Source of the DNA: Paracoccaceae bacterium
Lineage (GTDB): Bacteria; Pseudomonadota; Alphaproteobacteria; Rhodobacterales; Rhodobacteraceae
DNA length: 64,000 bases
Direction of reading: 5' to 3'
Assembly: GCA_020637675.1 (NCBI GenBank)
Contig: JACKKD010000002.1
Span: forward strand, 992,001-1,056,000
The position numbers and the translations under genes are program-made. Under the pieces are notes generated by a model. It saw only the letters and a program-made list of their open reading frames with translations. It had not been told where the DNA came from and did not search any database. The first letter of the stretch is position 1. Every line of letters starts with the position of its first letter. This document shows, piece by piece, positions 1 through 8,567 of this stretch.

Positions 1-1
1 T

Positions 2-451
2 CTCGACGGCGCCATGCTGGCCGCGAAGCATGCCGCGCCCTTCATGAAGGCGCAGCGCTCGGGCGTGATCCTCTTCACCTCCTCGACGGCGGGTCTCTAC
101 GGCTTTCCCTACCGCGCCCCCTATGCCGCGGCGAAGTGGGCGGTCATCGGCCTGATGAAGACGGTGGCGATGGAACTCGGCCCCTTCGGCATCCGTGCCA
201 ACGCCATCGCCCCGGGCTCCGTGACTGGGTCCCGTATCGACCGCGTGTTCGAGGCGGAAGCGGCCGCGAAGGGCATGACCTACGAGCAGGTCCGCGACGG
301 CTATGCCGCTGGCACCGCGCTCGGCCGCCTGGTCGATCCGGAGGATATCGCCAGCATGGCCGTCTTCCTCGCCTCGGACGCCGCCCGCATGGTCAGCGGC
401 CAGGTGATCACGGTCGACGGCTTCACCATCAATCCCGACCCCAGGGTGTGA
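2..451 (+). CDS. SDR family oxidoreductase, C-terminal part (starts before the window)
   Basis: The frame is open to the left edge, so only about 149 residues are visible and the Rossmann TGxxxGxG end lies outside. What remains is the catalytic half of a classical short-chain dehydrogenase/reductase: the Ser of the SSTAGLYG stretch, the YAAAK motif (Tyr-x3-Lys) and the ending SGQVITVDGF. The family oxidises or reduces alcohol/ketone groups with NAD(P). The acyl-CoA dehydrogenase gene starts 3 bases after the stop, so this belongs to the acyl-CoA operon that follows. A hydroxyacyl or carnitine-type substrate is plausible from context only. Confidence 0.85.
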   Translation, partial: LDGAMLAAKHAAPFMKAQRSGVILFTSSTAGLYGFPYRAPYAAAKWAVIGLMKTVAMELGPFGIRANAIAPGSVTGSRIDRVFEAEAAAKGMTYEQVRDGYAAGTALGRLVDPEDIASMAVFLASDAARMVSGQVITVDGFTINPDPRV

Positions 452-454
452 GAC

Positions 455-1618
455 ATGGATTTCGGACTGAGCGACGAACAGCGGATGATCGTCGAGACGA
501 CGCGCGCCTTCGTCGAGACCGAGCTTTACCCGCACGAAGCCGAGGTGGAACGCAGCGGCCACCTCCGGATGGACCTGATAGAGGAATTGCAGGCCAAGGC
601 CTTGGCGGCCGGTCTTTATGCTGCCAACATGCCGGAGGAGGTGGGCGGCGCCGGGCTGGATACGCTGACCTGGCTCCTCTACGAGAAGGAACTCGGCAAG
701 GCCAATTACGCGCTCCACTGGACCTGCGTCGCGCGGCCCTCGAACATCCTCCTCGCCGGGACGGAAGAACAGAAGGAACGCTATCTATATCCCTGCATCC
801 GCGGCGAAAAATGGGACTGCCTCGCGATGACGGAACCTGGCGCAGGATCCGACCTGCGCGGCATGAAGGCCACGGCACGGGAGGACGGCGGCGACTTCGT
901 CCTGAACGGCACCAAGCACTTCATCTCGCACGCCGACATCGCCGATTTCGCCATCGTCTTCATGGCGACGGGCGAGGAGGCGACGCCGCGCGGCGCCAAG
1001 AAGCGGATCACCGCCTTCTTCGTCGACAAGGGCACCAGGGGGTTCACGGTGCGCGATGGCTATCGCAACGTGAGTCATCGCGGCTACACCAACGCGGTGC
1101 TGGAGTTCGACGAGTGCCGCCTGCCGAAATCTCAGATCCTCGGCGAAGTCCACAAGGGCTTCGAGGTCGCCAACACCTGGCTTGGCGCTACCCGGCTGCA
1201 GGTCGCCTCCACCTGTCTCGGCCGGGCGGAACGCGCGCTCGCCCATGCCGTCGCCTATGCCGCGGAGCGCGAACAGTTCGGCCAGAAGATCGGGAAATTC
1301 CAGGGAATTTCCTTCAAGCTCGCGGACATGGCGATGGAGCTTAAGGCGGCCGAACTGTTGACGCGCGAGGCGGGGTGGAAGTTCGATCAGGGCACGGTGA
1401 CCGAGGCCGACATGTCGATGGCCAAGCTCAAGGCGACCGAGGTTCTGGCGATGATCGCCGACGAGGCGATCCAGATCCACGGCGGGATGGGATTGATGGA
1501 CGAGCTTCCGCTGGAGCGGATCTGGCGCGACGCCCGCGTGGAGCGGATCTGGGAGGGCACCTCGGAGATCCAGCGCCACATCATCAGCCGGGAGCTTCTC
1601 AGGCCCTACGGCGGCTGA
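455..1618 (+). CDS. acyl-CoA dehydrogenase
   Basis: 387 residues, the normal length for the family. It is a FAD enzyme that desaturates an acyl-CoA at the alpha-beta position and hands electrons to ETF. Visible marks are the opening MDFGLSDEQ, the flavin/substrate loop TEPGAGSD at residues 126-133, IHGGMG at 341-346 and WEGTSEIQ at 366-373, where Glu367 sits at the position of the usual catalytic base. The ATG lies 3 bases after the upstream SDR stop, and the acyl-CoA ligase starts 11 bases downstream. With a CaiD-like hydratase in the same operon, a gamma-butyrobetainyl-CoA or similar short acyl substrate is a reasonable guess. The sequence alone does not fix it. Confidence 0.93.
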   Translation: MDFGLSDEQRMIVETTRAFVETELYPHEAEVERSGHLRMDLIEELQAKALAAGLYAANMPEEVGGAGLDTLTWLLYEKELGKANYALHWTCVARPSNILLAGTEEQKERYLYPCIRGEKWDCLAMTEPGAGSDLRGMKATAREDGGDFVLNGTKHFISHADIADFAIVFMATGEEATPRGAKKRITAFFVDKGTRGFTVRDGYRNVSHRGYTNAVLEFDECRLPKSQILGEVHKGFEVANTWLGATRLQVASTCLGRAERALAHAVAYAAEREQFGQKIGKFQGISFKLADMAMELKAAELLTREAGWKFDQGTVTEADMSMAKLKATEVLAMIADEAIQIHGGMGLMDELPLERIWRDARVERIWEGTSEIQRHIISRELLRPYGG

Positions 1619-1629
1619 CGGGGGCAGCC

Positions 1630-3630
1630 ATGAAACGCGACCTCTCCCGTCTTCTCCGCCCGCGATCCATCGCCGTGATGGGATCGGTCTGGGCCGAAAA
1701 CGTCATCGCTCAGTGCCGCAAGATGGGGTTTGCCGGGCCGGTCTGGCCGGTGCATCCGACGAAGCCTGCGATCGGCGGGCTGAAGGCCTGGCCGAACCTC
1801 GACGATCTGCCGGGGGCGCCGGATGCGACCTTCATCGGCGTCAACCGCCATGCAACGCTCGAGGTCGTGGGTGCGCTTTCCGCGATGGGCGCCGGCGGCG
1901 CGATCTGCTTCGCCTCGGGCTGGACCGAGGCCGGCGCACCGGAACTGCAGGACCGGCTCGTCAGGGCGGCGGGCGCGATGCCGGTCCTCGGGCCGAACTG
2001 CTACGGCGTCATCAACTATCTCGACGGTGCGCTCCTCTGGCCCGACCAGCACGGCGGGCGGCGGGTGGAGCGGGGGGTGGCGCTCCTCAGCCAGTCCTCC
2101 AACATCGTGATCAACCTCACCATGCAGGCGCGCGGGCTGCCGGTGGCCTATGTGGCCTGTCTCGGCAATGCCGCTCAGATCGGGCTGGCCGAACTCGCGG
2201 GGGCGCTTCTGGCCGACGAGCGGGTGACGGCGCTCGGCATGTATGTCGAGGGGATCGACGACGCTCCGGCGCTCGCGTCCCTCGCCGAGACGGCGCGGGC
2301 GGCGGGCAAGGGGATCGTCTGCGTCAAGTCGGGCAAGACCGAGGCGGCGCGGGATGCCGCGGCCTCGCACACCGCGGCGCTGGCGGGCGGCGGCGCGGCA
2401 TCGTCGGCCTTTCTTCGGCAAGCCGGCATCGCCGAGGTGAACACGCTGTCGGAACTCCTTGAAACACTAAAGATATTCCACACCCATGGCCCCCGGATCG
2501 GCAACCGTCTCTGCTCGCTTTCCTGTTCGGGCGGGGAGGCGGGGCTCGTCTCCGATCTCGCGGCACCCTTCGGGCTTTCGTTCCCGCCGCCGACAGAGGC
2601 GCAGCGGCAGCGGCTCGGCGAAATTCTCGGGCCGATCGTGGCGATCGCCAACCCCCTGGACTATCACACCTTCATCTGGGGCGACGGGCCGCGCACGACG
2701 GATGTCTTCACGACGATGCTTCAGGGCTATGACGCCGGCATCTTCGTGATCGATCCGCCGCGGCCGGACCGCTGCGACCCGACTTCGTTCCAGCCCGCGC
2801 TCGACGCCATCGTCGCGGCCCAGGCGGCGACGGGCCGGCCTGCCTTCCCGGTCGCCTCGCTGCCGGAGAACTTCGACGAGGATCGGGCCATCGGCATGAT
2901 CGCCGGCGGGGTTGCCCCGCTCATGGGGCTGGAGACGTCGCTCGGCGCGCTGAAGGCGGCGCAGACCGCACCGGGGCAGCCGGGCTGGCGGCCGGTGCCG
3001 GCACTCGGGTCGCGCACGACCCGGACGCTCGACGAGGCCGAGGGCAAGGCGCTCCTGAAGGCGGCGGGTGTCGCCGTCCCGCGATCGGTCCGAGCGCCGA
3101 CGCTCTCCGCACTGAAGACAGGCGCGGCGGACCTTGCCGCGCCCTTCGTCCTGAAGGGGCTCGGCTTTGCCCACAAGACCGAGGCCGGGGCCGTGAGGAT
3201 CGGTCTGGAATCGCTTGACGGGCAATCCGAAATTCCGGGCGCTGTCGGCTACCTTCTGGAGGAGATGGTGACCGGGACGGTGGCAGAGGTTCTCGTCGGC
3301 CTGCGCCGCGACGCGGTCTATGGCGTCACGCTCACGCTCGGGCTCGGCGGCGTGACGGCAGAGGTCCTGTCCGATACGGTTACGCTGGTCTGGCCGGTAA
3401 CTGAGGCGGAGGTCCTCGGGGCCATGCGGCGCCTCAGGCTCTGGCCGCTACTCGACGGATACCGCGGCCGGCCGAAGGCGGATACCGGCGCGGTCGCGGC
3501 GATGGCCCTGGCGCTTGGCCGGCTTCTGGCGGCGCGGCCGGAGCTGGAGGAAATCGAGATCAATCCGGTCCTTGTCCTAGAGGCGGGGGCGATTGCAGTG
3601 GATGCATTGATACGGGAGGCGGTAGCATGA
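1630..3630 (+). CDS. acyl-CoA synthetase, ADP-forming type (CoA-binding plus ATP-grasp)
   Basis: 666 residues from the ATG at 1630. The same frame is open further upstream, but that stretch overlaps the dehydrogenase gene. Domain order is CoA-binding Rossmann domain (opening LLRPRSIAVMG), succinyl-CoA-ligase-like flavodoxin domain with the conserved SHTAALAGG segment (the phospho-His region in this family), a second ligase domain (SLSCSGGEAGLVSD), and a C-terminal ATP-grasp domain (from about DEAEGKALLKAAGV) ending in EIEINPVLVLE. The family makes acyl-CoA from a free acid with nucleotide hydrolysis. Its stop overlaps the start of the next gene (ATGA), so the two are translationally coupled. 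It probably activates the carboxylate used by this operon. Confidence 0.9.
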   Translation: MKRDLSRLLRPRSIAVMGSVWAENVIAQCRKMGFAGPVWPVHPTKPAIGGLKAWPNLDDLPGAPDATFIGVNRHATLEVVGALSAMGAGGAICFASGWTEAGAPELQDRLVRAAGAMPVLGPNCYGVINYLDGALLWPDQHGGRRVERGVALLSQSSNIVINLTMQARGLPVAYVACLGNAAQIGLAELAGALLADERVTALGMYVEGIDDAPALASLAETARAAGKGIVCVKSGKTEAARDAAASHTAALAGGGAASSAFLRQAGIAEVNTLSELLETLKIFHTHGPRIGNRLCSLSCSGGEAGLVSDLAAPFGLSFPPPTEAQRQRLGEILGPIVAIANPLDYHTFIWGDGPRTTDVFTTMLQGYDAGIFVIDPPRPDRCDPTSFQPALDAIVAAQAATGRPAFPVASLPENFDEDRAIGMIAGGVAPLMGLETSLGALKAAQTAPGQPGWRPVPALGSRTTRTLDEAEGKALLKAAGVAVPRSVRAPTLSALKTGAADLAAPFVLKGLGFAHKTEAGAVRIGLESLDGQSEIPGAVGYLLEEMVTGTVAEVLVGLRRDAVYGVTLTLGLGGVTAEVLSDTVTLVWPVTEAEVLGAMRRLRLWPLLDGYRGRPKADTGAVAAMALALGRLLAARPELEEIEINPVLVLEAGAIAVDALIREAVA

Positions 3631-4424
3631 TGAAGATGCGCGAGACGGGCCCGGTCCGGACGCGGGTCGAGGGCGGCATCCTCGAGGTGACGCTCGACCG
3701 GCCGAAGGCCAACGCCATCGACCTCGCCACGAGCCGGATCATGGGGCTCGTCTTCCGCGACTTCCGCGACGACGACGGGCTCCGGGTGGCGATCCTGCGT
3801 GCGGAGGGCGAGAAGTTCTTCTGCCCCGGATGGGACCTTAAGGCGGCCGCGGAGGGCGACGCGGTCGATGGCGACTACGGGGTGGGCGGCTTCGGGGGCC
3901 TTCAGGAACTGCCGAACCTCAACAAGCCGGTGATCGCCGCGGTCAATGGCATCTGCTGTGGCGGCGGGCTGGAGCTTGCGCTGTCCTGCGACCTGATTCT
4001 CGCCTCCGGCAACGCGACCTTCGCGCTTCCCGAAATCCGGTCCGGCACCGTGGCCGATGCCGCCTCGATCAAGCTGCCGAAGCGCATGCCCTATCACGTT
4101 GCCATGGACCTCCTGCTCACAGGCCGGTGGTTCGACGCGGAGGAGGCGCTGCGCTGGGGGCTTCTGAAGGAGATCACGGCGCCGGCCGATCTCCTGGCGA
4201 AGGCCTGGGACCTCGCACGGATGCTCGAGAGCGGCCCGCCGCTGGTCTACGCGGCGATCAAGGAAGTGGTGCGCGAGGCCGAGAACATGCGGTTCCAGGA
4301 CGCGCTGAACCGGATCACCAAGCGGCAGATGGCGACAGTGGACCGGCTCTATTCTTCCGAGGACCAGCTGGAGGGGGCGCGCGCCTTCGCGGAAAAACGC
4401 GATCCCGTCTGGAAGGGGCGCTGA
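3627..4424 (+). CDS. caiD: enoyl-CoA hydratase family, carnitinyl-CoA dehydratase (CaiD)-like
   Basis: 265 residues of crotonase fold. The oxyanion-hole region reads EKFFCPGWDLKAAAEG, and the two Glu used by hydratases are present in GGGLELALSCD and FALPEIRSG. The segments LDRPKANAID, GWDLKAAAEG and the C-terminus AFAEKRDPVWKGR closely resemble E. coli CaiD as I remember it, which interconverts crotonobetainyl-CoA and L-carnitinyl-CoA. The start is ATGATG at 3627/3630, overlapping the ligase stop by 4 bases. It is the last gene of the operon, and the following sulfatase is convergent. Assignment to carnitine chemistry rests on motif resemblance and the nearby choline sulfatase. A general enoyl-CoA hydratase remains possible. 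Confidence 0.7.
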   Translation: MMKMRETGPVRTRVEGGILEVTLDRPKANAIDLATSRIMGLVFRDFRDDDGLRVAILRAEGEKFFCPGWDLKAAAEGDAVDGDYGVGGFGGLQELPNLNKPVIAAVNGICCGGGLELALSCDLILASGNATFALPEIRSGTVADAASIKLPKRMPYHVAMDLLLTGRWFDAEEALRWGLLKEITAPADLLAKAWDLARMLESGPPLVYAAIKEVVREAENMRFQDALNRITKRQMATVDRLYSSEDQLEGARAFAEKRDPVWKGR

Positions 4425-4538
4425 GGGGGGTTTCCGCCGCCGCCTGGCCTCGCCGCCAGTTCGGCCCGCGGATATCCCGGACCGGGTGAAGCGGGCGGGC
4501 ATTCATTGTGGCAAGAAATACTCCCGCCGGAGGCTCCC

Positions 4539-6047
4539 TCACTCTGCGCGTGGGAACCGCTTGGAGGTTTCGAGAACGTTCAGGTCCATGTGGTTGCGCA
4601 TGTAGCGTTCGGAGGCGTCGCGCAGGGGCTGGTAGTCCCAGGGAAAGTAGCTTCCGTTCCGCAGCGCCTCGTAGACGACCCAGCGCCGGGCCTGGCTTGC
4701 GCGGACCTCGGCGTCGAAGCGGTCGAGATCCCAGCGGGCTTCCGACATCGCCTTGAGCGCGGCGAGGGTCGCCGCATGGGCCGGGTCGGCGGCGAGGTTG
4801 CTGCGTTCCTGCGGGTCGGCGTCGAGGTCGAAGAGCTGGTCGGGGTCGAGCGCGCAGCGGTTCAGTTTCCAGCGGCCCTCACGGAGCGAGACGAGCGGGG
4901 CAGAGGATGCCTCGGCCGCGTATTCCATGAGCACCGGTGCGGTGCGCGCCGCGCCTCCGGCGAGCGGCACGAGACTTTCGCCATCGGTCCAGGGCAGCAC
5001 CTCTGAGAGCGAGACGCCGGCGAGGTCGCAGAGCGTGGGGGTGACGTCGAGGGTGGAGACCGGGGCGTCGATGCGTCCCGGCGTGAGACCGGGCGCGGCG
5101 ATCATCAGCGGCACGCGGGACGAGCCCTCGTAGAAGTTCATCTTGTACCAGAGACCGCGCTCGCCCAGCATGTCGCCGTGGTCGGAGACGAAGACGACGA
5201 CCGCCTCCTGCCGCGTGGCTTCCAGCGTTTCCAGAATCTGCGAAATCTTGTCGTCGATATAGGAAATGTTCGCGAAGTACGCGCGGCGAGCGCGGCGGAC
5301 ATGGTCCTCGGTGATGTCGTAGCTCCGCCAGTCGTTGGCGTCGAAGATGCGCCGCGCATGGGGATCGTGGTCCTCGTAGGGCATCGCCGGCACCTCGGGC
5401 AGGAGGTGTTCGCAGTCCTCGTAAAGGTCCCAGAACTTCCGCCGCGCGACGAAGGGATCGTGCGGGTGGGTGAAGCTGACGGTCAGGCACCAGGGCCGGG
5501 AGTCGGCGCCCCGTGCGAGGTCGTAGATCTTCTGCACGGCGTTGAACGCGACCTCGTCGTCGTATTCCATCTGGTTGGTGATCTCGGCCACGCCGGCGCC
5601 GGTGACCGAGCCCATGTTGTGATACCACCAGTCGATCCGCTCGCCCGGCCTGCGGTAGTCGGGGGTCCAACCGAAGTCGGCGGGGTAGATGTCGGTCGTC
5701 AGCCGGCTCTCGAAGCCGTGCAGCTGGTCGGGGCCGACGAAATGCATCTTGCCCGAGAGGCAGGTCTGGTAGCCCGCCCGGCGCAGGTGATGGGCGAAGG
5801 TCGGGATGTCGGAGCGGAACTCGGCCGCGTTGTCGTAGACGCCGGTGCGCGAGGGGAGCTGGCCAGTCATGAACGAGGCACGCCCCGGCGCGCAGAGCGG
5901 CGAGGCGGTATAGGCGTTGCGGAACCGGACGGAGCGGGCGGCGAGCGCCTTCAGCGCCGGCGCATGGAGCCAGTCGGCCGGCCCGTCGGGAAAAAGCGTC
6001 CCGTTCAGCTGATCGACCATGAGGATCAGGATGTTCGGGCGGCTCAT
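4539..6047 (-). CDS. betC: choline sulfatase
   Basis: 502 residues. It hydrolyses choline-O-sulfate to choline and sulfate, feeding the glycine betaine osmoprotectant/catabolic route. The sulfatase signature CAPGRASFMTG has Cys52 as the residue converted to formylglycine. The segments LVDQLNGTLFP-like (MVDQLNGTLFP), LSGKMHFVGPDQLHGFE, DIYPADFGWTPDY and SVTGAGVAEITNQMEYDD are characteristic of choline sulfatases rather than arylsulfatases. A start at 6047 (MSRPNIL) is preferred because GGAAGGAA sits about 6 bases upstream. An ATG two codons earlier would abut the ribosome site. There is no signal peptide, so it is cytoplasmic. No betA, betB or betI is present in the window, and the gene is divergent from the phosphodiesterase. 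Confidence 0.93.
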   Translation of the reverse strand: MSRPNILILMVDQLNGTLFPDGPADWLHAPALKALAARSVRFRNAYTASPLCAPGRASFMTGQLPSRTGVYDNAAEFRSDIPTFAHHLRRAGYQTCLSGKMHFVGPDQLHGFESRLTTDIYPADFGWTPDYRRPGERIDWWYHNMGSVTGAGVAEITNQMEYDDEVAFNAVQKIYDLARGADSRPWCLTVSFTHPHDPFVARRKFWDLYEDCEHLLPEVPAMPYEDHDPHARRIFDANDWRSYDITEDHVRRARRAYFANISYIDDKISQILETLEATRQEAVVVFVSDHGDMLGERGLWYKMNFYEGSSRVPLMIAAPGLTPGRIDAPVSTLDVTPTLCDLAGVSLSEVLPWTDGESLVPLAGGAARTAPVLMEYAAEASSAPLVSLREGRWKLNRCALDPDQLFDLDADPQERSNLAADPAHAATLAALKAMSEARWDLDRFDAEVRASQARRWVVYEALRNGSYFPWDYQPLRDASERYMRNHMDLNVLETSKRFPRAE

Positions 6048-6194
6048 CGACATTTCCTTCCGGGTTCGTTTCGGTGCGACACTGGCGGCAGGCAGAGGTC
6101 CCGTCTTGCCGCTCCGCGACCTCGGCGTGACGCGAGCGGCATGGCCCCGGCCGGCGCGCGATGCATGATGGCATCGGCCAGGCGGAGGGCGGAC

Positions 6195-7031
6195 ATGAAC
6201 GGCAGGCTTCTTCTCATCATCATCGACGGGGTGCCCCACGGCAACTGGCGGCGTCTTTTCGGCAATCTCGAAGGCTGGGTGGCGAGCGGGGAAGCGCGGG
6301 TCTGGAAGATGCGGTCGGTGCTGCCCTCGACCTCTGCCTCCTGCTATGCGTCGATCCACACCGGGCTCAGCCCGCAGGTCCATGGCGTCAGCGGGAACGA
6401 CACGATCTTCCGGGCGGCCGCGCCCGATGTCTTCTCCGAAGTGGCGAAGGCGGGCAGACGCACCGGGGCGGTCGCACATTCCTTCTGGTCGTCATTCTTC
6501 AACCGGCATCCCTTCGATCCCGTCCGGGACATGGAATACGACGAACCGGATCGGGGGCCGATCCATCACGGAAGGTTCCACACGATGACGGGCTATGGCC
6601 ACGACAACCAGATGACCCCCTGCGATGCCGATCTCTTCGCCACGCTCACGATGCTCTGCGAGCGGCACGGGATCGATTACGGCATGCTCCACAGCTGCAC
6701 GCTCGACAGCATGGGCCATCGTTTCGGCCATGACGCGATCCAGATGGACAAGGCCTGTTTCCTGCTTGACGCGCAGCTCGCGCCGTTCATCCCGCGGTGG
6801 CGCCGGGCGGGTTACGAGGTGATCGTGACGGCCGACCACGGTCAGTCGATGCGCGGCCACCACGGCGGGACGGGGGACGACCAGCGGGACTTCGCGCTCT
6901 ACTATTTCGGGCCGGGCCGCGGGCCTGCGGAAGACACCGTCCTCGACCAGCTTGCGCTTGCCCCGACGATCCTCGGGCGGCTCGGCGTGCCTGTCCCCGC
7001 GACCATGGCGGCGCGACCCTTCCTGACCTGA
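6195..7031 (+). CDS. type I phosphodiesterase / nucleotide pyrophosphatase family hydrolase
   Basis: 278 residues in the alkaline phosphatase superfamily. Metal-binding and nucleophile elements are visible in order: IIIDGVP near the N-terminus (first Asp), LPSTSASCYASIHTGLSP with Ser/Thr at the nucleophile position, CTLDSMGHRFGHD (Asp and His ligands) and VTADHGQS (Asp-His). No signal peptide or membrane segment is seen, so it appears cytoplasmic. The ATG at 6195 follows GGAGGGCGGAC at good spacing. The frame is open far upstream, but that stretch lies antisense to the sulfatase gene. It is divergent from betC (147 bases apart). Substrate unknown; phosphodiester or phosphonate-like substrates are both within the family's range. 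Confidence 0.8.
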   Translation: MNGRLLLIIIDGVPHGNWRRLFGNLEGWVASGEARVWKMRSVLPSTSASCYASIHTGLSPQVHGVSGNDTIFRAAAPDVFSEVAKAGRRTGAVAHSFWSSFFNRHPFDPVRDMEYDEPDRGPIHHGRFHTMTGYGHDNQMTPCDADLFATLTMLCERHGIDYGMLHSCTLDSMGHRFGHDAIQMDKACFLLDAQLAPFIPRWRRAGYEVIVTADHGQSMRGHHGGTGDDQRDFALYYFGPGRGPAEDTVLDQLALAPTILGRLGVPVPATMAARPFLT

Positions 7032-7079
7032 CGGGCAGTCGCGCCCGGTGCCGCTGCGCCGGGGCATGGCCGGCCGGTC

Positions 7080-7832
7080 TCAGTCGGTGTAGTCGGCGCC
7101 CTCGGCGTCGAGCATCGCCCGGATTTCGCTCAGGAAGCGGCCGGCGAGGTCGGGATAGGCCTCCCACTCCTGCGCGGTCTTCTCGGCGATCTCGTCGGAG
7201 AGGACCCGCAGCGGCTGTCCGGTCTGGAGGGCGCGGACGTAGGTCTCGGCGGCACGCTCGAAGTAGTAGAGCCGGTTGAAGGTCTCGGCCACGGTCTCGC
7301 CGATCACCAGAACACCGTGGTTGCCCATGATCATGGTGCGCACCTTCGGGTTGCGCAGAAGCGCGGCACAGCGGGCGCCTTCCTCCTCGAAGGCCATGCC
7401 GCCGTAGCTGGCGTCGACGACATGGCGGCCATGGAACATCGCGCTGTTCTGGTCGACCGCCGGCAGGCGGCTGTCGGCGAGGCAGGCAAGCACGGTGGCA
7501 TGGATAGAATGGACATGCATGACGCAGCGCGCATGCGGGCAGGCCCGATGGATCGCGCCGTGCAGGCCCCAGGCTGTCGGATCGGGCGCGTCGGGCCGGT
7601 CGAGCGTCGCGGGGTCGTTGGCGTCGAGAAGAAGAAGGTCGCTCGCCCGCATCCGGGCGAAATGGCGGCCGAACGGGTTGATGAGGAACCGTGTCCCGTC
7701 GTCGTTGACGGCGAGGCTGAAGTGGTTGGCCACGCCTTCGTGCATTCCCTCGCGGGCTGTCCAGCGGAAGGCGGCGGAAAGATCGCGGCGCTCCTCGATA
7801 TGGGTGATGTTCGCGCGCGTCGCCTCGGTCAT
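7080..7832 (-). CDS. class II aldolase/adducin family protein
   Basis: 250 residues. The zinc-binding core HVHSIHATV places His106 and His108 as metal ligands, and the third His is expected in MGNHGVLVIG. N-terminal HEGVANHFSLAV and INPFGRHF match the phosphate/substrate loop of this fold. Family members are aldolases acting on phosphorylated ketoses, decarboxylases, or uncharacterised short proteins found beside amine and aromatic catabolism genes. The expected catalytic acid cannot be assigned by eye, so the reaction is left open. The ATG at 7832 has AAAGG 8 bases upstream. It faces the phosphodiesterase gene tail to tail and follows the 7893-8567 gene on the same strand after a 60-base gap. 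Confidence 0.85.
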   Translation of the reverse strand: MTEATRANITHIEERRDLSAAFRWTAREGMHEGVANHFSLAVNDDGTRFLINPFGRHFARMRASDLLLLDANDPATLDRPDAPDPTAWGLHGAIHRACPHARCVMHVHSIHATVLACLADSRLPAVDQNSAMFHGRHVVDASYGGMAFEEEGARCAALLRNPKVRTMIMGNHGVLVIGETVAETFNRLYYFERAAETYVRALQTGQPLRVLSDEIAEKTAQEWEAYPDLAGRFLSEIRAMLDAEGADYTD

Positions 7833-7892
7833 CGTGATCGCCTTTCCTCGCTGCCGAGAGGAGTGTCGGCCGGGCAGGGCGTGGGCGTCGCG

Positions 7893-8567
7893 TCAGCCCG
7901 CGTCTTCGGCCGACCTGTCAGCGACCTCTGTGCCGGCCGGCGCGGCGGCGGCCGCAAGGGCCGAGGGATGCAGGACAGGGCGGTACCCGGCGCGAAGGAC
8001 CGCGACGCTGGGCGCCGGGGTCAGCACCGTCACCCGGCCCGTGGCGGGGCGGGGCCGGGGCGTCCCGTAGCCCTCCGGGCTCCAGGGCAGGAGCCGGCCA
8101 CCGAGGATGACGGCAGGGCCACTCTCGGCGCGGATGAAGGTGCCGTCCGGCAGATCGCCGATTTCGGCCTCGAAGGTGCGCTGCGTGCGTTTTCGGGGCG
8201 CGATGCGGGCAGCATGAAGCGCCCGGTCCATTTCCGGCGCGTCGGGCAGGCCGTCGCCCGTGGCCGCAGCCCAGGACGCGCGGAACGCGGCGTAGTCTTG
8301 CCGTCTGCACTCGCCGCACGGCCGGTGCCCGGCGGCGAGCGCCACTGCCTCGTCAAGGAAGAAAAGCTCGGTGTAGCGCCCCGGCGCCATCACCGTCCGG
8401 TTGCGGCCCCTGAACGCGGTCACACAGCAGACCCAGTTCCGGTGCCGGAAGGGGGCGACGATCCGTCCCCCGCCGTCGTGCAGGATACCCCGGTTGCCCA
8501 TGAAAAGCCCCCGCCCCGGGTGGGCGATGATCTCGCCCTCGGGCGTCACGCGGTTCTGGCGCGCCAT
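7893..8567 (-). CDS. uncharacterised protein with an Ada-like zinc-binding segment
   Basis: 224 residues, function not recognised. The middle of the protein (WVCCVTAFRGRN, then FFLDEAVALAAGHRPCGECR) resembles the N-terminal zinc-binding module of Ada-type methyl-phosphotriester sensors, where a Cys pair is followed by an alpha-helix and AGhRPCxxC. Four Cys are available. No helix-turn-helix or methyltransferase domain follows; the C-terminus is Ala/Pro-rich. The start is ATG 8567, sharing one base with the stop of the upstream SDR gene (TGATG), so the two are co-translated. An ATG further upstream would lie inside the SDR gene. A metal-binding or DNA-damage-related role is only a hypothesis from the motif. 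Confidence 0.65.
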   Translation of the reverse strand: MARQNRVTPEGEIIAHPGRGLFMGNRGILHDGGGRIVAPFRHRNWVCCVTAFRGRNRTVMAPGRYTELFFLDEAVALAAGHRPCGECRRQDYAAFRASWAAATGDGLPDAPEMDRALHAARIAPRKRTQRTFEAEIGDLPDGTFIRAESGPAVILGGRLLPWSPEGYGTPRPRPATGRVTVLTPAPSVAVLRAGYRPVLHPSALAAAAAPAGTEVADRSAEDAG

